NCBI GenBank assembly: GCA_009691855.1
Contig: SIAI01000001.1
Location: 1 to 64,000, forward strand
Length of the DNA stretch: 64,000 nucleotides
From: Planctomycetota bacterium
Lineage (GTDB): Bacteria > Planctomycetota > UBA1135 > GCA-002686595
Direction: 5' to 3'
A program made the position numbers and the translations under genes. Of the stretch, positions 44,399 through 52,432 are shown one piece after another. The notes below the pieces were generated by a model. That model did no database searches, was not told where the DNA came from, and worked only from the letters and a program-made list of their open reading frames with translations. Each line of letters starts with the position of its first letter. Positions within the stretch are counted from its first letter, which is position 1.

Positions 44399-45880
44399 TT
44401 GAGCGCCACCCTCCTCGCCATCGACGCCGGGACGACCGGAGTGTCGACGGTGTTGTTCGATCGCGAGCTGCGCCCGATCCTGCGCGCCTACCGCGAGTTC
44501 GCGCAGCGCTTCCCCGCCCCCGGCTGGGTCGAGCACGACGCCGAGGCGATCCTCGGCGCGCTGGCGGCGACGCTGGCCGAGGTCCTGGCCCATCCTCGTG
44601 CGCGCGACGTGGCCGCGCTCGGCCTCACCAACCAGCGCGAGACCGTCTTCGCGCTCGAGCGCGCGAGCGGCCGCGCGCTCTCGCCGGGCATCGTCTGGCA
44701 GGACCGCCGCACCGAGGCGCGCTGCCGTGAACTCGCCGCGGCCGGACGGCTCGAGACGGTGCGCGCGCGCACGGGCCTGGTGCTCGATCCGTACTTCAGC
44801 GCCACGAAGATCGAGTGGCTGCTGGCGCACGACGCGGAGCTCCGCGCGCGCGCGCTGGCGGGCGAGGTCGTGTTCGGCACGGTCGACACGCTGATCCTCG
44901 CCTACCTCACGCGCGGCGCGGTGCTGGCCACGGATCCGACCAACGCCTCGCGCACGATGCTGTTCGACATCCAGCGCCGCGTCTTCGACCCGGAGCTGTG
45001 CGCGTGGTTCGGCTGCGCGCCCGCTTGGTTGCCCGAGGTGCGCGGCTCGACGGGCGACTTCGGGCTCACGCATCCCGAGCGTTGCGGCGGGCGCACCGTG
45101 CCGATCCGCGGCGTGGCCGGCGACCAACAGGCGGCGCTGTTCGGCCAGGGCTGCTTCGACGCGGGCACGCTCAAGGTCACCTATGGAACGGGCTCGTTCC
45201 TGCTCTTGAACACCGGTGCCGAGCGCCGCGACTCGCGCCGCGGGCTGCTCACGACGCTGGCCGTCGACCGCACGGGCGGCGTGGCCTACGCGCTGGAGGG
45301 CAGCGCCTTCGTGTGCGGGGCGCTCGTGCAGTGGCTGCGCGATCAGCTCGGCTTCTTCGCGCGCGCGAGCGAGATCGAGCCGCTGGCGCGCTCGGTGAGC
45401 GATTCCGGCGGCGTGTTCGTCGTGCCGGCCTTCACCGGCCTCGGCGCGCCATACTGGGACGCGAACGCGCGCGGCGCGATCCTCGGCCTCACGCGCGGCA
45501 GCACGCGCGCGCACATCGCGCGCGCGGCGCTCGAGGCGATGGCCTTCCAGAACGCGGAGCTGGTCGAGCTCCTGCGAGCGGAGTCCGGCCTCGCGATCGC
45601 GAGCTTGCTCGCCGACGGCGGCGCGGCGGAGAACGCGCTGCTGCTCGAGCTGCAGGCCGACCTCAGTGGCGTGCGCGTGCGCCGCCCCGCGGACCTCGCG
45701 GCCACGGCGCGCGGCGCGGCGGCCCTCGCGGGACTCGGCATCGGCCTGTGGTCGGATCCGGACACGCCCGCCGCGCTGCGCGACGACGTGCGCGAGTTCG
45801 CGCCCGCCTCGACGGTGAAGGAACGGAAGAAACGTCTGACGGCCTGGAGGCGCGCCGTGAGGCGCGTGCGCACGCGATGA
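44399..45880 (+). CDS. glpK: glycerol kinase
   Basis: 493 residues, typical for the family. The start is TTG at 44399, 9 nt after TAGGCT. Conserved FGGY-kinase blocks are AIDAGTTGVSTVLFD, GLTNQRET, VWQDRRT, GVAGDQQAALFGQGCF, YGTGSF and the C-terminal ADGGAAENALLLELQADL. It phosphorylates glycerol to glycerol 3-phosphate. The stop overlaps the amidohydrolase start (ATGA). No glycerol transporter or glpD is adjacent. Confidence 0.93.
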   Translation: MSATLLAIDAGTTGVSTVLFDRELRPILRAYREFAQRFPAPGWVEHDAEAILGALAATLAEVLAHPRARDVAALGLTNQRETVFALERASGRALSPGIVWQDRRTEARCRELAAAGRLETVRARTGLVLDPYFSATKIEWLLAHDAELRARALAGEVVFGTVDTLILAYLTRGAVLATDPTNASRTMLFDIQRRVFDPELCAWFGCAPAWLPEVRGSTGDFGLTHPERCGGRTVPIRGVAGDQQAALFGQGCFDAGTLKVTYGTGSFLLLNTGAERRDSRRGLLTTLAVDRTGGVAYALEGSAFVCGALVQWLRDQLGFFARASEIEPLARSVSDSGGVFVVPAFTGLGAPYWDANARGAILGLTRGSTRAHIARAALEAMAFQNAELVELLRAESGLAIASLLADGGAAENALLLELQADLSGVRVRRPADLAATARGAAALAGLGIGLWSDPDTPAALRDDVREFAPASTVKERKKRLTAWRRAVRRVRTR

Positions 45881-47196
45881 AGCTCTTGCTCGAGAACGTC
45901 CACAAGCTCTACGACGGCACGGACTCCGGCGCGCGCGCGCTGCACGAGAATGTCGACCTGCTGCTGGAGAACGGCCGCGTCTCCGCGCTCGTGCCGCACC
46001 GTCCGGGCGCGCCGCGCGACCCGGCGGCGAAGGTCGTCGACTGCTCGCGCTACACGGTCACGCCCGGGCTGATCGACTGCCACGGGCACGTGACGATCCT
46101 CGGCCTGCGCGAGGGCGACATCGGGCGCATGAACGGCCCGGCGAGCGCGCTGTGGGTCGAAAAGGTGCTGCACACGACGCTCGTCGACGGCGGCGTGACG
46201 ACGCTGCGCGACGTGGGCGGCGCCACGCACTGGATGAAGCGCGCGGTGGCCGAGGGCGTGATGCTCGGCCCGCGCCTCAAGATCTCGGTGTGCATGCTCT
46301 CGACCACCGGCGGCCACGCCGACTTCCGCGGGCCGGACCGCTGCCACGCCGAGCTCTCGCAGCTGTGGCCGCCCGCGCCTGGCCGGCCGTCGAGCCTGTG
46401 CGACGGCCCGTGGGAGTGTCGCAAGCGCGTGCGCGAGCTCGCAGCCTGCGGCGCGGACCTGATCAAGGTGTGCGCCAGCCCGGGCGTCGCCTCGCCGGGT
46501 GACAAGCTCGAGCACCGCGAGTTCGCGCCCGAGGAGCTGGCCGCGATCTGCGACGAGGCTAAGGCGCGCGGCCTGCGCGTCGCCGCGCACGCGCACAGCG
46601 CGTCGGGCATCGAGCTCGCGCTCACGCACGGCGTGCACGACCTGCAGCACATCTCCTTCCTCGACGCGCGCCTGGTGGACCTCGCGCACCAGAAGGGCGC
46701 GACGGTCACGCCGACCTCGTGGACGCTCTTCGAACTCACGCGCGCCAAGGGCCTGCCCGCGGCGGTGATGGAGAAGGTGAAGCAGGTGAACGAGCACCAC
46801 TCGACCGCCGTGCGCCACGCGCTCGCCGGCGAGCTGCCGATCCTGATGGGCACGGACGCCGTGTGGCCCGGCATGCACGGGCGCAACTGGCAGGAGCTCG
46901 TACACCTCGTGCGCGACGGCGTGCCGCCGCTGCGCGTGTGGCACGGCGCGACGGGGCTCGCCGCGCGCGAGATCGGCGCCACGGACACGGGCACGCTCGT
47001 GCCCGGCCAGCGCGCGGACCTCCTGATCGCGAGCGCGGACGTGCTCGACGATCCGGCGCGCTTCGAGCACGGCGCGCTGCTCGAGGTGCTGCAGGACGGC
47101 CTCGGCCACCGCGGCCTCGCCGGCGTGCCGCAGCGCACGTTCGCGGGCGCCTCGCGTGCGGCGCTCGAGGCGCTGTTCGCCGAGAGCCGCGGCTGA
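45877..47196 (+). CDS. metal-dependent amidohydrolase (imidazolonepropionase-like)
   Basis: 439 residues. Metal ligands fit the amidohydrolase superfamily: HGH (69-71), a Lys in LIKVCASPG, His in AHAHS and LQHISF, and Asp in LMGTDAVWP. This type includes Xaa-Pro and Xaa-Arg dipeptidases as well as imidazolonepropionase-like enzymes, so the substrate is open. No signal peptide. It is translationally coupled to glpK. Its last 80 or so codons are duplicated, with damage, at 47764-48020. Confidence 0.85.
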   Translation: MKLLLENVHKLYDGTDSGARALHENVDLLLENGRVSALVPHRPGAPRDPAAKVVDCSRYTVTPGLIDCHGHVTILGLREGDIGRMNGPASALWVEKVLHTTLVDGGVTTLRDVGGATHWMKRAVAEGVMLGPRLKISVCMLSTTGGHADFRGPDRCHAELSQLWPPAPGRPSSLCDGPWECRKRVRELAACGADLIKVCASPGVASPGDKLEHREFAPEELAAICDEAKARGLRVAAHAHSASGIELALTHGVHDLQHISFLDARLVDLAHQKGATVTPTSWTLFELTRAKGLPAAVMEKVKQVNEHHSTAVRHALAGELPILMGTDAVWPGMHGRNWQELVHLVRDGVPPLRVWHGATGLAAREIGATDTGTLVPGQRADLLIASADVLDDPARFEHGALLEVLQDGLGHRGLAGVPQRTFAGASRAALEALFAESRG

Positions 47197-47355
47197 GGCT
47201 CCGGCTCCGCGCGGCGATGGCCGGCCGTGCGAGCGCCTCGCGCGGCGGACTCCAGGGTGCAGGGAGTCGAAGCCGGTCACTGGAGCCGAACGCCGGCGGA
47301 TCAGGACGCCGTCCTCCTGCAGGATGAGCGCATCCGGTTACGATGTGTCGCTCGC

Positions 47356-47763
47356 ATGGCTCCCGATGGTGATCTGACCGGCCTCCTGCGCCAGGCCAAG
47401 GGCGGCGACCGGGAGGCGCAGGCCAAGGTCTTCGAGCAGGTCTACGACGAGCTGCGCGCGGCGGCGCGGCGCATCGGCTCCGGTCCAGGAGCGACCTTGC
47501 AGCCCACGGCGCTCGTGCACGAGGCCTGGCTCAAGCTCGCGCCGGGGCTCGACGCGGTGAACGACCGCGTGCACTTCTTCGCCGTGGCGAGCCTGGCCAT
47601 GCGCCAGGTGGTGGCCAACCACGCGCGCGCGGCCCGGCGGGAGAAGCGCGGCGGCGGCCTGCGGGCGGTCTCGCTCGACGACAGCGTGCATCTGGAGCCG
47701 GGCAGCCACGACCGCTCGCCCGCGGCCGATCTGTGCGCGCTCGACGAGTGCCTCGAGGCTGCG
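47356..47763 (+). pseudogene. truncated ECF sigma factor (TIGR02999-like), region 2 only
   Basis: From ATG 47356 the frame reads as the start of a TIGR02999-type sigma factor: DLTGLLRQAKGGDREAQAK, LQPTALVHEAWLKLA, NDRVHFFAVASLAMRQV and NHARAARREKRGGG. It stays good to LDECLEA at about 47763, where region 4 should begin. After that the sequence is homologous to the amidohydrolase gene instead. The open frame runs on to 48069, but as nonsense. TACGAT lies 11 nt before the ATG. A truncated protein could still be made. Confidence 0.8.
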
Positions 47764-48020
47764 GCGGTGCGGGGGCGCGGCATCGATCGCGCGCGCGAGC
47801 TCGGCCAGGGCCGCGCCGCGGGTCCCGGGCGGAGCTGCGGCGGCGCGACAGCTCTGGACCTCGGCCGAGGACGTATTGGACGATCCGGTGCGCTTCGAGC
47901 GAGACGCGTTGCTCGAGGTGCTGCAGGACGGCCTGGGTTACCGCGGTCTGGCCGGCATCCCGCAGCGCACGTTCGCGGGCGCCTTGCGCACCGCCCTGGA
48001 GGCGCTGTTCGCCGAGGCGC
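47764..48020 (+). pseudogene. duplicated 3' fragment of the amidohydrolase gene
   Basis: The DNA repeats the end of the gene at 45877-47196. In one frame it reads VLDDPVRF, then ALLEVLQDGLGYRGLAGIPQ and RTFAGALRTALEALFAEAR, against VLDDPARF, LEVLQDGLGHRGLAGVPQ and RTFAGASRAALEALFAESR in the intact gene. Similarity at about 80% is clear from 47846 and can be traced with indels to about 47764. It is out of frame with the sigma fragment that precedes it. Confidence 0.82.
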
Positions 48021-48156
48021 GCACCGGACCTCGCTCGTGCGAGCAGGGATATCTTTCCCGACCCCTTGACCCGTCCCGCCGCCGATACATGATGAGGCCG
48101 TCCAAGCGAGATCGCTCGCGCGGACGTCGCGGCCCAGGCGCGTAGCCGAAGGCCGT

Positions 48157-48162
48157 TACCAT
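48157..48162 (+). promoter_or_regulatory. putative -10 box for the small transcript
   Basis: TACCAT lies just before a 6-bp hairpin CCCCGG/CCGGGG with loop GACG (48168-48183). It would place a transcription start near 48169. No clear -35. Confidence 0.3.
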
Positions 48163-48246
48163 CGTCGCCCCGGGACGCCGGGGTGTGGCAAGGAGCCCGT
48201 CGAACGCGATCGACACCGCCGTTCGCCGGGGAGGCCTGCTGAAAGT

Positions 48247-48257
48247 GGAGGTGATCC
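48247..48257 (+). promoter_or_regulatory. unusually long Shine-Dalgarno
   Basis: GGAGGTGATCC is an 11-nt perfect complement of the 16S rRNA tail (GGATCACCTCC), with its GGAGG core 9 nt before the ATG at 48261. Other genes in the window have at most 6-7 nt. Confidence 0.7.
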
Positions 48258-48260
48258 GAC

Positions 48261-48296
48261 ATGAGTAGTGTCAATACCAAGGGTCTGCACATCTGA
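48261..48296 (+). CDS. 11-residue small ORF
   Basis: The frame reads MSSVNTKGLHI and stops with TGA at 48294-48296. It has the strongest Shine-Dalgarno in the window. Its last codons lie in the outer stem of the downstream fold, so ribosome movement would open that stem. It could be a leader-type peptide, but no gene follows on this strand. A dual-function RNA or a ribosome-occupying RNA is an alternative. Confidence 0.45.
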   Translation: MSSVNTKGLHI

Positions 48297-48366
48297 TCCC
48301 GTGCAACCGACGGGACCTGCACGGTTGAGGCGCGCTTCGGCGCGCTTGGAAGTGCAGCCCTGACGA

Positions 48367-48407
48367 GAACCCGGCGACGCCTCGTGCCTCGCCGGGTTCT
48401 TCTGTTT
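48367..48407 (+). terminator. intrinsic terminator of the small transcript
   Basis: A perfect 11-bp stem, GAACCCGGCGA with TCGCCGGGTTC, has an 11-nt loop and is followed by TTCTGTTT. It is the most canonical terminator in the window, which supports a real transcript upstream of it. Confidence 0.85.
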
Positions 48408-48421
48408 CCAGAGCGAAACCG

Positions 48422-48587
48422 ACCGCGGAGGCGCGGAGGACGCGGAGGGGCGCGGAGAGCGAGGACGAGGACGATGATCCTGCGGCCGCGGAGACTCGAA
48501 GCCCCGGAGGTCTTCCCCTCTCTCTCTCTCTCTCTCTCTCTTCTTCCGTCCTCCGCGTTTCTCCGCGCTCCCCCGCGCCTCCGCGGT
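48422..48587. repeat. inverted ACCGCGGAGGCGCGG repeat with CT microsatellite
   Basis: Left arm ACCGCGGAGGCGCGG begins at 48422 and the right arm ends at 48587; the arms pair over about 35 bp at roughly 75-80% identity. Between them lies a (CT)n tract of 23 nt at 48518-48540. This kind of GCGGAG repeat is common in planctomycete and myxobacterial spacers. It separates the small transcript from the convergent esterase gene. Confidence 0.75.
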
Positions 48588-48602
48588 TGGCTCGGCTCCG
48601 CC

Positions 48603-49634
48603 CTACGCGCCGAGCTGCTCGTCCAGGCGTCGCAGCTTGCTGGAGAAGAGCTGCAGCGGCAGGTGCAGGCGCGCCGACCAGGCGCGCTCGTCGTGGCTGG
48701 CGAGCGGGAAGGCGAAGTGCACGAGGTCGCGGCCGAGCTCGAAGCCCGCCGCGAGCAGCGCCGCCGCCATCGCCAGCGTGGCCTCGTAGTTGTCGTGCGG
48801 CCAGCCGCTGTCGAGGTACAGGCGCAGCGCCTCGCGTCCGGCGCGGCCCTCGCGGCGCACGCGCGCCAGGAGCTCGTCGCGGTAGCCGAAGGTGCTCGAC
48901 AGACAGGCCGCCTGTCCGAACACCTGCGGCCAGCGCCAACCGAGATAGAAGGCCGCCACGCCGCCCAGCGACGAGCCCAGCACGGCCGTGCGCCGCGCCT
49001 CGCTCAGCGTGCGCAGCTCGCCGTCGATCCACGGCTTCAGCTCCTCGGTCAGCGCGCGCCCATAGGCCTCCACGCCCGGCTCGGTGTAGTCCTGCTCGCG
49101 CGCGCCAGAGTGGATGCCCACCACGATCACCTCGTCGATCACGTTCATCGCGTCGAGCTGGTCGAGCGTCTCGTCCACGTCCCAGGTGCGGCCGAGGAAG
49201 GCCTCCTCGGGGAAGAACAGGTTCGCGCCGTCGTGCATGTACAGCACCGGATAGCGCTTGAGCGTGTTCTCGGTGTAGCCCGGCGGCAGGTAGAAGCGCA
49301 GCGTGAGCTCGCGGCCGAGCGCGAGCGCGGCGAAGCGATAGCGCTCGGTGATGCGCCCGGAAAGGCCCGAGAAGAAGTGGGGGTAGACGTCGCTGGGTGC
49401 GTCGCTCGAGAGCAGCGCGAGCTTGTTCGTGCCCGCGCTCCAGGAGAGCTCCGTGCCGCGCCGCAGGCAGGGCTTGTACTCCAGGTAGGGCCGTTCGCCC
49501 TCGACCTCGAACTCGGCGTGGTCGGCGGACAGTGCGCGCGGCAGCACATCGCGCCGCCAGTCGTTCTCGCTGCGCAGCACGAGCGCGCGCGGGTCGGGGT
49601 AGAACACGCGCACGCTGGAACGGTACGCCGCCAT
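48603..49634 (-). CDS. esterase of the PF00756 (esterase D-like) family
   Basis: 343 residues from ATG 49634 (ATGA overlap with the polA stop fixes it). The core begins with LTLRFYLPPGYTENTLKRYP and YMHDGANLF. The nucleophile elbow is GSSLGG (220-225, Ser222), and His in SHDERAW near the C terminus completes the triad. The family includes esterases of siderophores, glycans and S-formylglutathione. No signal peptide is seen. The substrate is unknown. Confidence 0.85.
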   Translation of the reverse strand: MAAYRSSVRVFYPDPRALVLRSENDWRRDVLPRALSADHAEFEVEGERPYLEYKPCLRRGTELSWSAGTNKLALLSSDAPSDVYPHFFSGLSGRITERYRFAALALGRELTLRFYLPPGYTENTLKRYPVLYMHDGANLFFPEEAFLGRTWDVDETLDQLDAMNVIDEVIVVGIHSGAREQDYTEPGVEAYGRALTEELKPWIDGELRTLSEARRTAVLGSSLGGVAAFYLGWRWPQVFGQAACLSSTFGYRDELLARVRREGRAGREALRLYLDSGWPHDNYEATLAMAAALLAAGFELGRDLVHFAFPLASHDERAWSARLHLPLQLFSSKLRRLDEQLGA

Positions 49635-52345
49635 CAGTGGGCCTCCAGCCAGTTCTTGCCGGCGCCGACCTCGACGCGCAGCGGCACGCGCAGCGCCACG
49701 GCCTGCTCCATGCAGCGCACCACCAGGGCCTGCGTGTCCGCCAGCTCGCGCGCCGGGCACTCCAGCACCAGCTCGTCGTGGACCTGCAGCAGCATGCGCC
49801 CTTGCAGCGCCGAGCGCGTCAGCTCGCGCTCGAGGTCGAGCATCGCGCGCTTGATGATGTCCGCGGCCGAGCCCTGCACGGGCGTGTTCAGCGCGGCGTT
49901 CTCGGCGAACACACGCACGCGGTTGTCCGTCGAGTTGAGCTCGGGCACCCTGCGCCGCCGGCCGAGCAGGGTCTCGACGTAGCCCGTGCGCCGCGCCTGC
50001 TCCAGCAGGTTGTCCATCCACGCGCGGATGGTGGGGAAGGAGGCGAAGTAGCGCTCGACGAAGGTCTTGGCCTCGGCCAGCGGCATGCCCGTCTCGCGCG
50101 CCACGCGCTGCGGGCCCATCCCGTACAGCAGGCCGAAGTTGATCACCTTGGCCTTGTCGCGCATCTCGCGCGTGACCAGCTCGGGCATGATCCCGAACAC
50201 GCGCGCGGCGGTGGCCGCGTGCACGTCCTCGCCGCGCTCGAAGGTGCGGCGCATGTGCTCGTCGCCCGAGAGGTGCGCCATCACGCGCAGCTCGATCTGG
50301 CTGTAGTCGGCCGAGACCAGCAGCCACTCGCCGTGCGCGTCGCTCAGGCGCGGCACGAAGGCCGCGCGCAGGCGTCGGCCGCGCGCGCTGCGGATGGGGA
50401 TGTTCTGCAGGTTCGGGTCGCTGGAGGCCAGCCGCCCGGTGGCCGCGTTGACCTGGCTGAACGAGCAGTGGATGCGCCCGGTGACCTGGTTCACGTAGGC
50501 GGGCAGCGCGTCGGTGTAGGTGCTCTTCAGCTTCTGCACCTCGCGGTACTCGAGCAGCGTCTTGACGATCGGCACGTCGCCGTACTGCAGCGAGAGCGTG
50601 TCCGCGTCCGTGGCCCAGCCGGTCTGCGTCTTCTTGACCTTCTTCACCCCGGCCTGGTCCTGGATGCGCAGCTTCTCGAACAGGATCTCGCCGAGCGCCT
50701 TGGTGCTGTTGACGTTGAAGTTCTCGCCCGCGTGGCCCTGCACGGCGTGGGTGAGCTCGAGGAGTTCCTTCTCCATCTCGCCCGACAGACGCGCGATCAG
50801 CTCGACGTCGAGGCGGATGCCGCGCTCTTCCATCGCCGCCAGCACCGGCACCAGCGGCAGCTCGAGCTCGTGGAACAGCTTGGTCGCGCCGGCCTCCGCC
50901 AGCTCCTGCTCCAGCGGCGCGCGCAGGCGGAAGGCGAAGTCGGCGTCCTCGCAGGCGTACTCGGCGACCTTCTCGAGCGGCACCTGGTCCATGGTCAACA
51001 TGGTCTTGCCCTTGCCGAGCAGCTCGGCCGTGGCGATCTTCTTGATGCCGAAGTGGCGCAGCGCGAGCGCGTCGAGGCCGTGCGTGCGCGCGTCGCCGCC
51101 CGCGACGCAGAAGCTCGCCACCAGCGTGTCGAAGGCCGGCGGCGGCAGACGCAGGCCGGCGTGGGCCAGCACCAGCCAGTCGAACTTCGTGTTCTGACCG
51201 AAGCGCGCCAGCGCAGGGTCGCAGAGAAGCGGGGTGAGCGCCGCGAAGAGCGCCGCGTTGCCCTCTGCGAAGACCGCCGGCTTCACGGGCACGTAGAACG
51301 CGCGTCCGGCGGCGGCGGAGAGCGAGATCCCGACGAGCTCCGAGTCGAGCGGGAACAGGCCGGTGGTCTCGGTGTCGAGCGCGAAGCTGCCGGCCGCGCG
51401 CAGCTCGGCGCTCATCGCTTCCAGCGCGCCGCGCGTCGTGACCGTGACGTAGTCGCGCGGGCCGCTGCGGCTGGGCACGTGCGTCTGGCTGGCGACCTTC
51501 TCCAGCAGCGTTCCGAACTCGAGCTCGCGGAAGAGCTCGATCAGCGCCTGCGCATCGGGCGCGGGACGCTTCAGCGCGCTCAGCCCCTCGGCCAGCGGCA
51601 CCGCGGTGTGGATCGTGACCAGCTCGCGCGACAGGAGCAGCATCTCGCGGCTGGCCTCGATCTTGGCGCGCGTCTTCTCGCGCACCTCGGGCAAGTGCGC
51701 CAGCAGGCCATCGACGCTGCCGAACTGCTGGATCAGCTCGATCGCGCCCTTGGGCCCGATGCCGTGCACGCCGGGCACGTTGTCCGAGCTGTCGCCCATG
51801 ATCGCCAGGACATCGATCACGTGCGCCGGGTCGGTGCCGAACTTCTCGCGCACCGCGCCCAGGCCCTGGATCTCGGGCGGCTCGCCCTGCTTGAAGACGT
51901 TGTAGAGCTTCACGTGCTCGCTCACGAGCTGCATGAAGTCCTTGTCGCCGGTGACGATGAAGACCTCGTGCCCGGCGCGCTCGGCCTGCTTCGCCAGGGT
52001 GCCGATCACGTCGTCGGCCTCCACGCCCGGGACCTCGAACAGCGGCACGCCGTGGGCCTCGATCACGCGCCGGATGAGGCCGAGCTGCGCGACCATCTCC
52101 TCCGGCGCGCGCTCGCGCGTGGCCTTGTAGTCGGGGTAGCGCTCGTGGCGGAAGGTCGGACCCTTGGCGTCGAGAGCCACGGCGACGAGGTCGGGCTCTT
52201 CCTCCTCGAGGATGCGCCGCAGCGTCATCGTGAAGCCGTAGGTCGCGCCGGTGGGCGTGCCGTCGGCCTTGGCCAGGCGCGAGCCGACGAGCGCGAAGTG
52301 CGCGCGGTAGGCGAGCGCGGTTCCGTCCAGCAGGAAGAGACGCAT
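49634..52345 (-). CDS. polA: DNA polymerase I
   Basis: 903 residues. The 5' nuclease domain spans about 1-290 (VEADDVIGTL, VTGDKDFMQLV, GDSSDNVPGV). The 3'-5' exonuclease is intact, with DTETTG (324-329), GQNTKFD (383-389) and YACEDADF (463-470). The polymerase domain has motif A DYSQIELR (680-687), motif B KAKVINFGLLYG (about 731-742) and motif C QVHDELVLE. All three activities should be present. It is followed by a coupled esterase gene. No ribosome site is obvious. Confidence 0.97.
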   Translation of the reverse strand: MRLFLLDGTALAYRAHFALVGSRLAKADGTPTGATYGFTMTLRRILEEEEPDLVAVALDAKGPTFRHERYPDYKATRERAPEEMVAQLGLIRRVIEAHGVPLFEVPGVEADDVIGTLAKQAERAGHEVFIVTGDKDFMQLVSEHVKLYNVFKQGEPPEIQGLGAVREKFGTDPAHVIDVLAIMGDSSDNVPGVHGIGPKGAIELIQQFGSVDGLLAHLPEVREKTRAKIEASREMLLLSRELVTIHTAVPLAEGLSALKRPAPDAQALIELFRELEFGTLLEKVASQTHVPSRSGPRDYVTVTTRGALEAMSAELRAAGSFALDTETTGLFPLDSELVGISLSAAAGRAFYVPVKPAVFAEGNAALFAALTPLLCDPALARFGQNTKFDWLVLAHAGLRLPPPAFDTLVASFCVAGGDARTHGLDALALRHFGIKKIATAELLGKGKTMLTMDQVPLEKVAEYACEDADFAFRLRAPLEQELAEAGATKLFHELELPLVPVLAAMEERGIRLDVELIARLSGEMEKELLELTHAVQGHAGENFNVNSTKALGEILFEKLRIQDQAGVKKVKKTQTGWATDADTLSLQYGDVPIVKTLLEYREVQKLKSTYTDALPAYVNQVTGRIHCSFSQVNAATGRLASSDPNLQNIPIRSARGRRLRAAFVPRLSDAHGEWLLVSADYSQIELRVMAHLSGDEHMRRTFERGEDVHAATAARVFGIMPELVTREMRDKAKVINFGLLYGMGPQRVARETGMPLAEAKTFVERYFASFPTIRAWMDNLLEQARRTGYVETLLGRRRRVPELNSTDNRVRVFAENAALNTPVQGSAADIIKRAMLDLERELTRSALQGRMLLQVHDELVLECPARELADTQALVVRCMEQAVALRVPLRVEVGAGKNWLEAH

Positions 52346-52432
52346 CGGCGGGATGATAGCGGCTCAGCCGCTCGTCCCGCCGCTGTTCTGCGCGTGCGGC
52401 CTGCCGCGCGCGCGTTCCTGCAGCGTAGCGCG

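Larger units (their letters stand above)
48165..48407 (+). ncRNA. candidate small structured transcript with intrinsic terminator
   Basis: The unit starts with a 6-bp hairpin (48168-48183). It then carries an 11-codon ORF with a very strong ribosome site, a three-way-junction-like fold, and a terminator at 48367-48407. Outer stem: 48281-48290 with 48352-48360, one bulge. Inner stem: CCGTGCA/TGCACGG (48299-48305 with 48318-48324). Second arm: an 8-bp stem capped by TTCG (48328-48347). TCCCGT/ACGGGA (48297-48302 with 48310-48315) is a competing helix. No plus-strand gene follows. It matches no RNA family I know. Confidence 0.5.

Noticed and set aside
48247-48257. Fragment of an antisense 16S rRNA gene
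   Set aside because: The match stops after 11 nt, and it stands at ribosome-site distance from an ATG.
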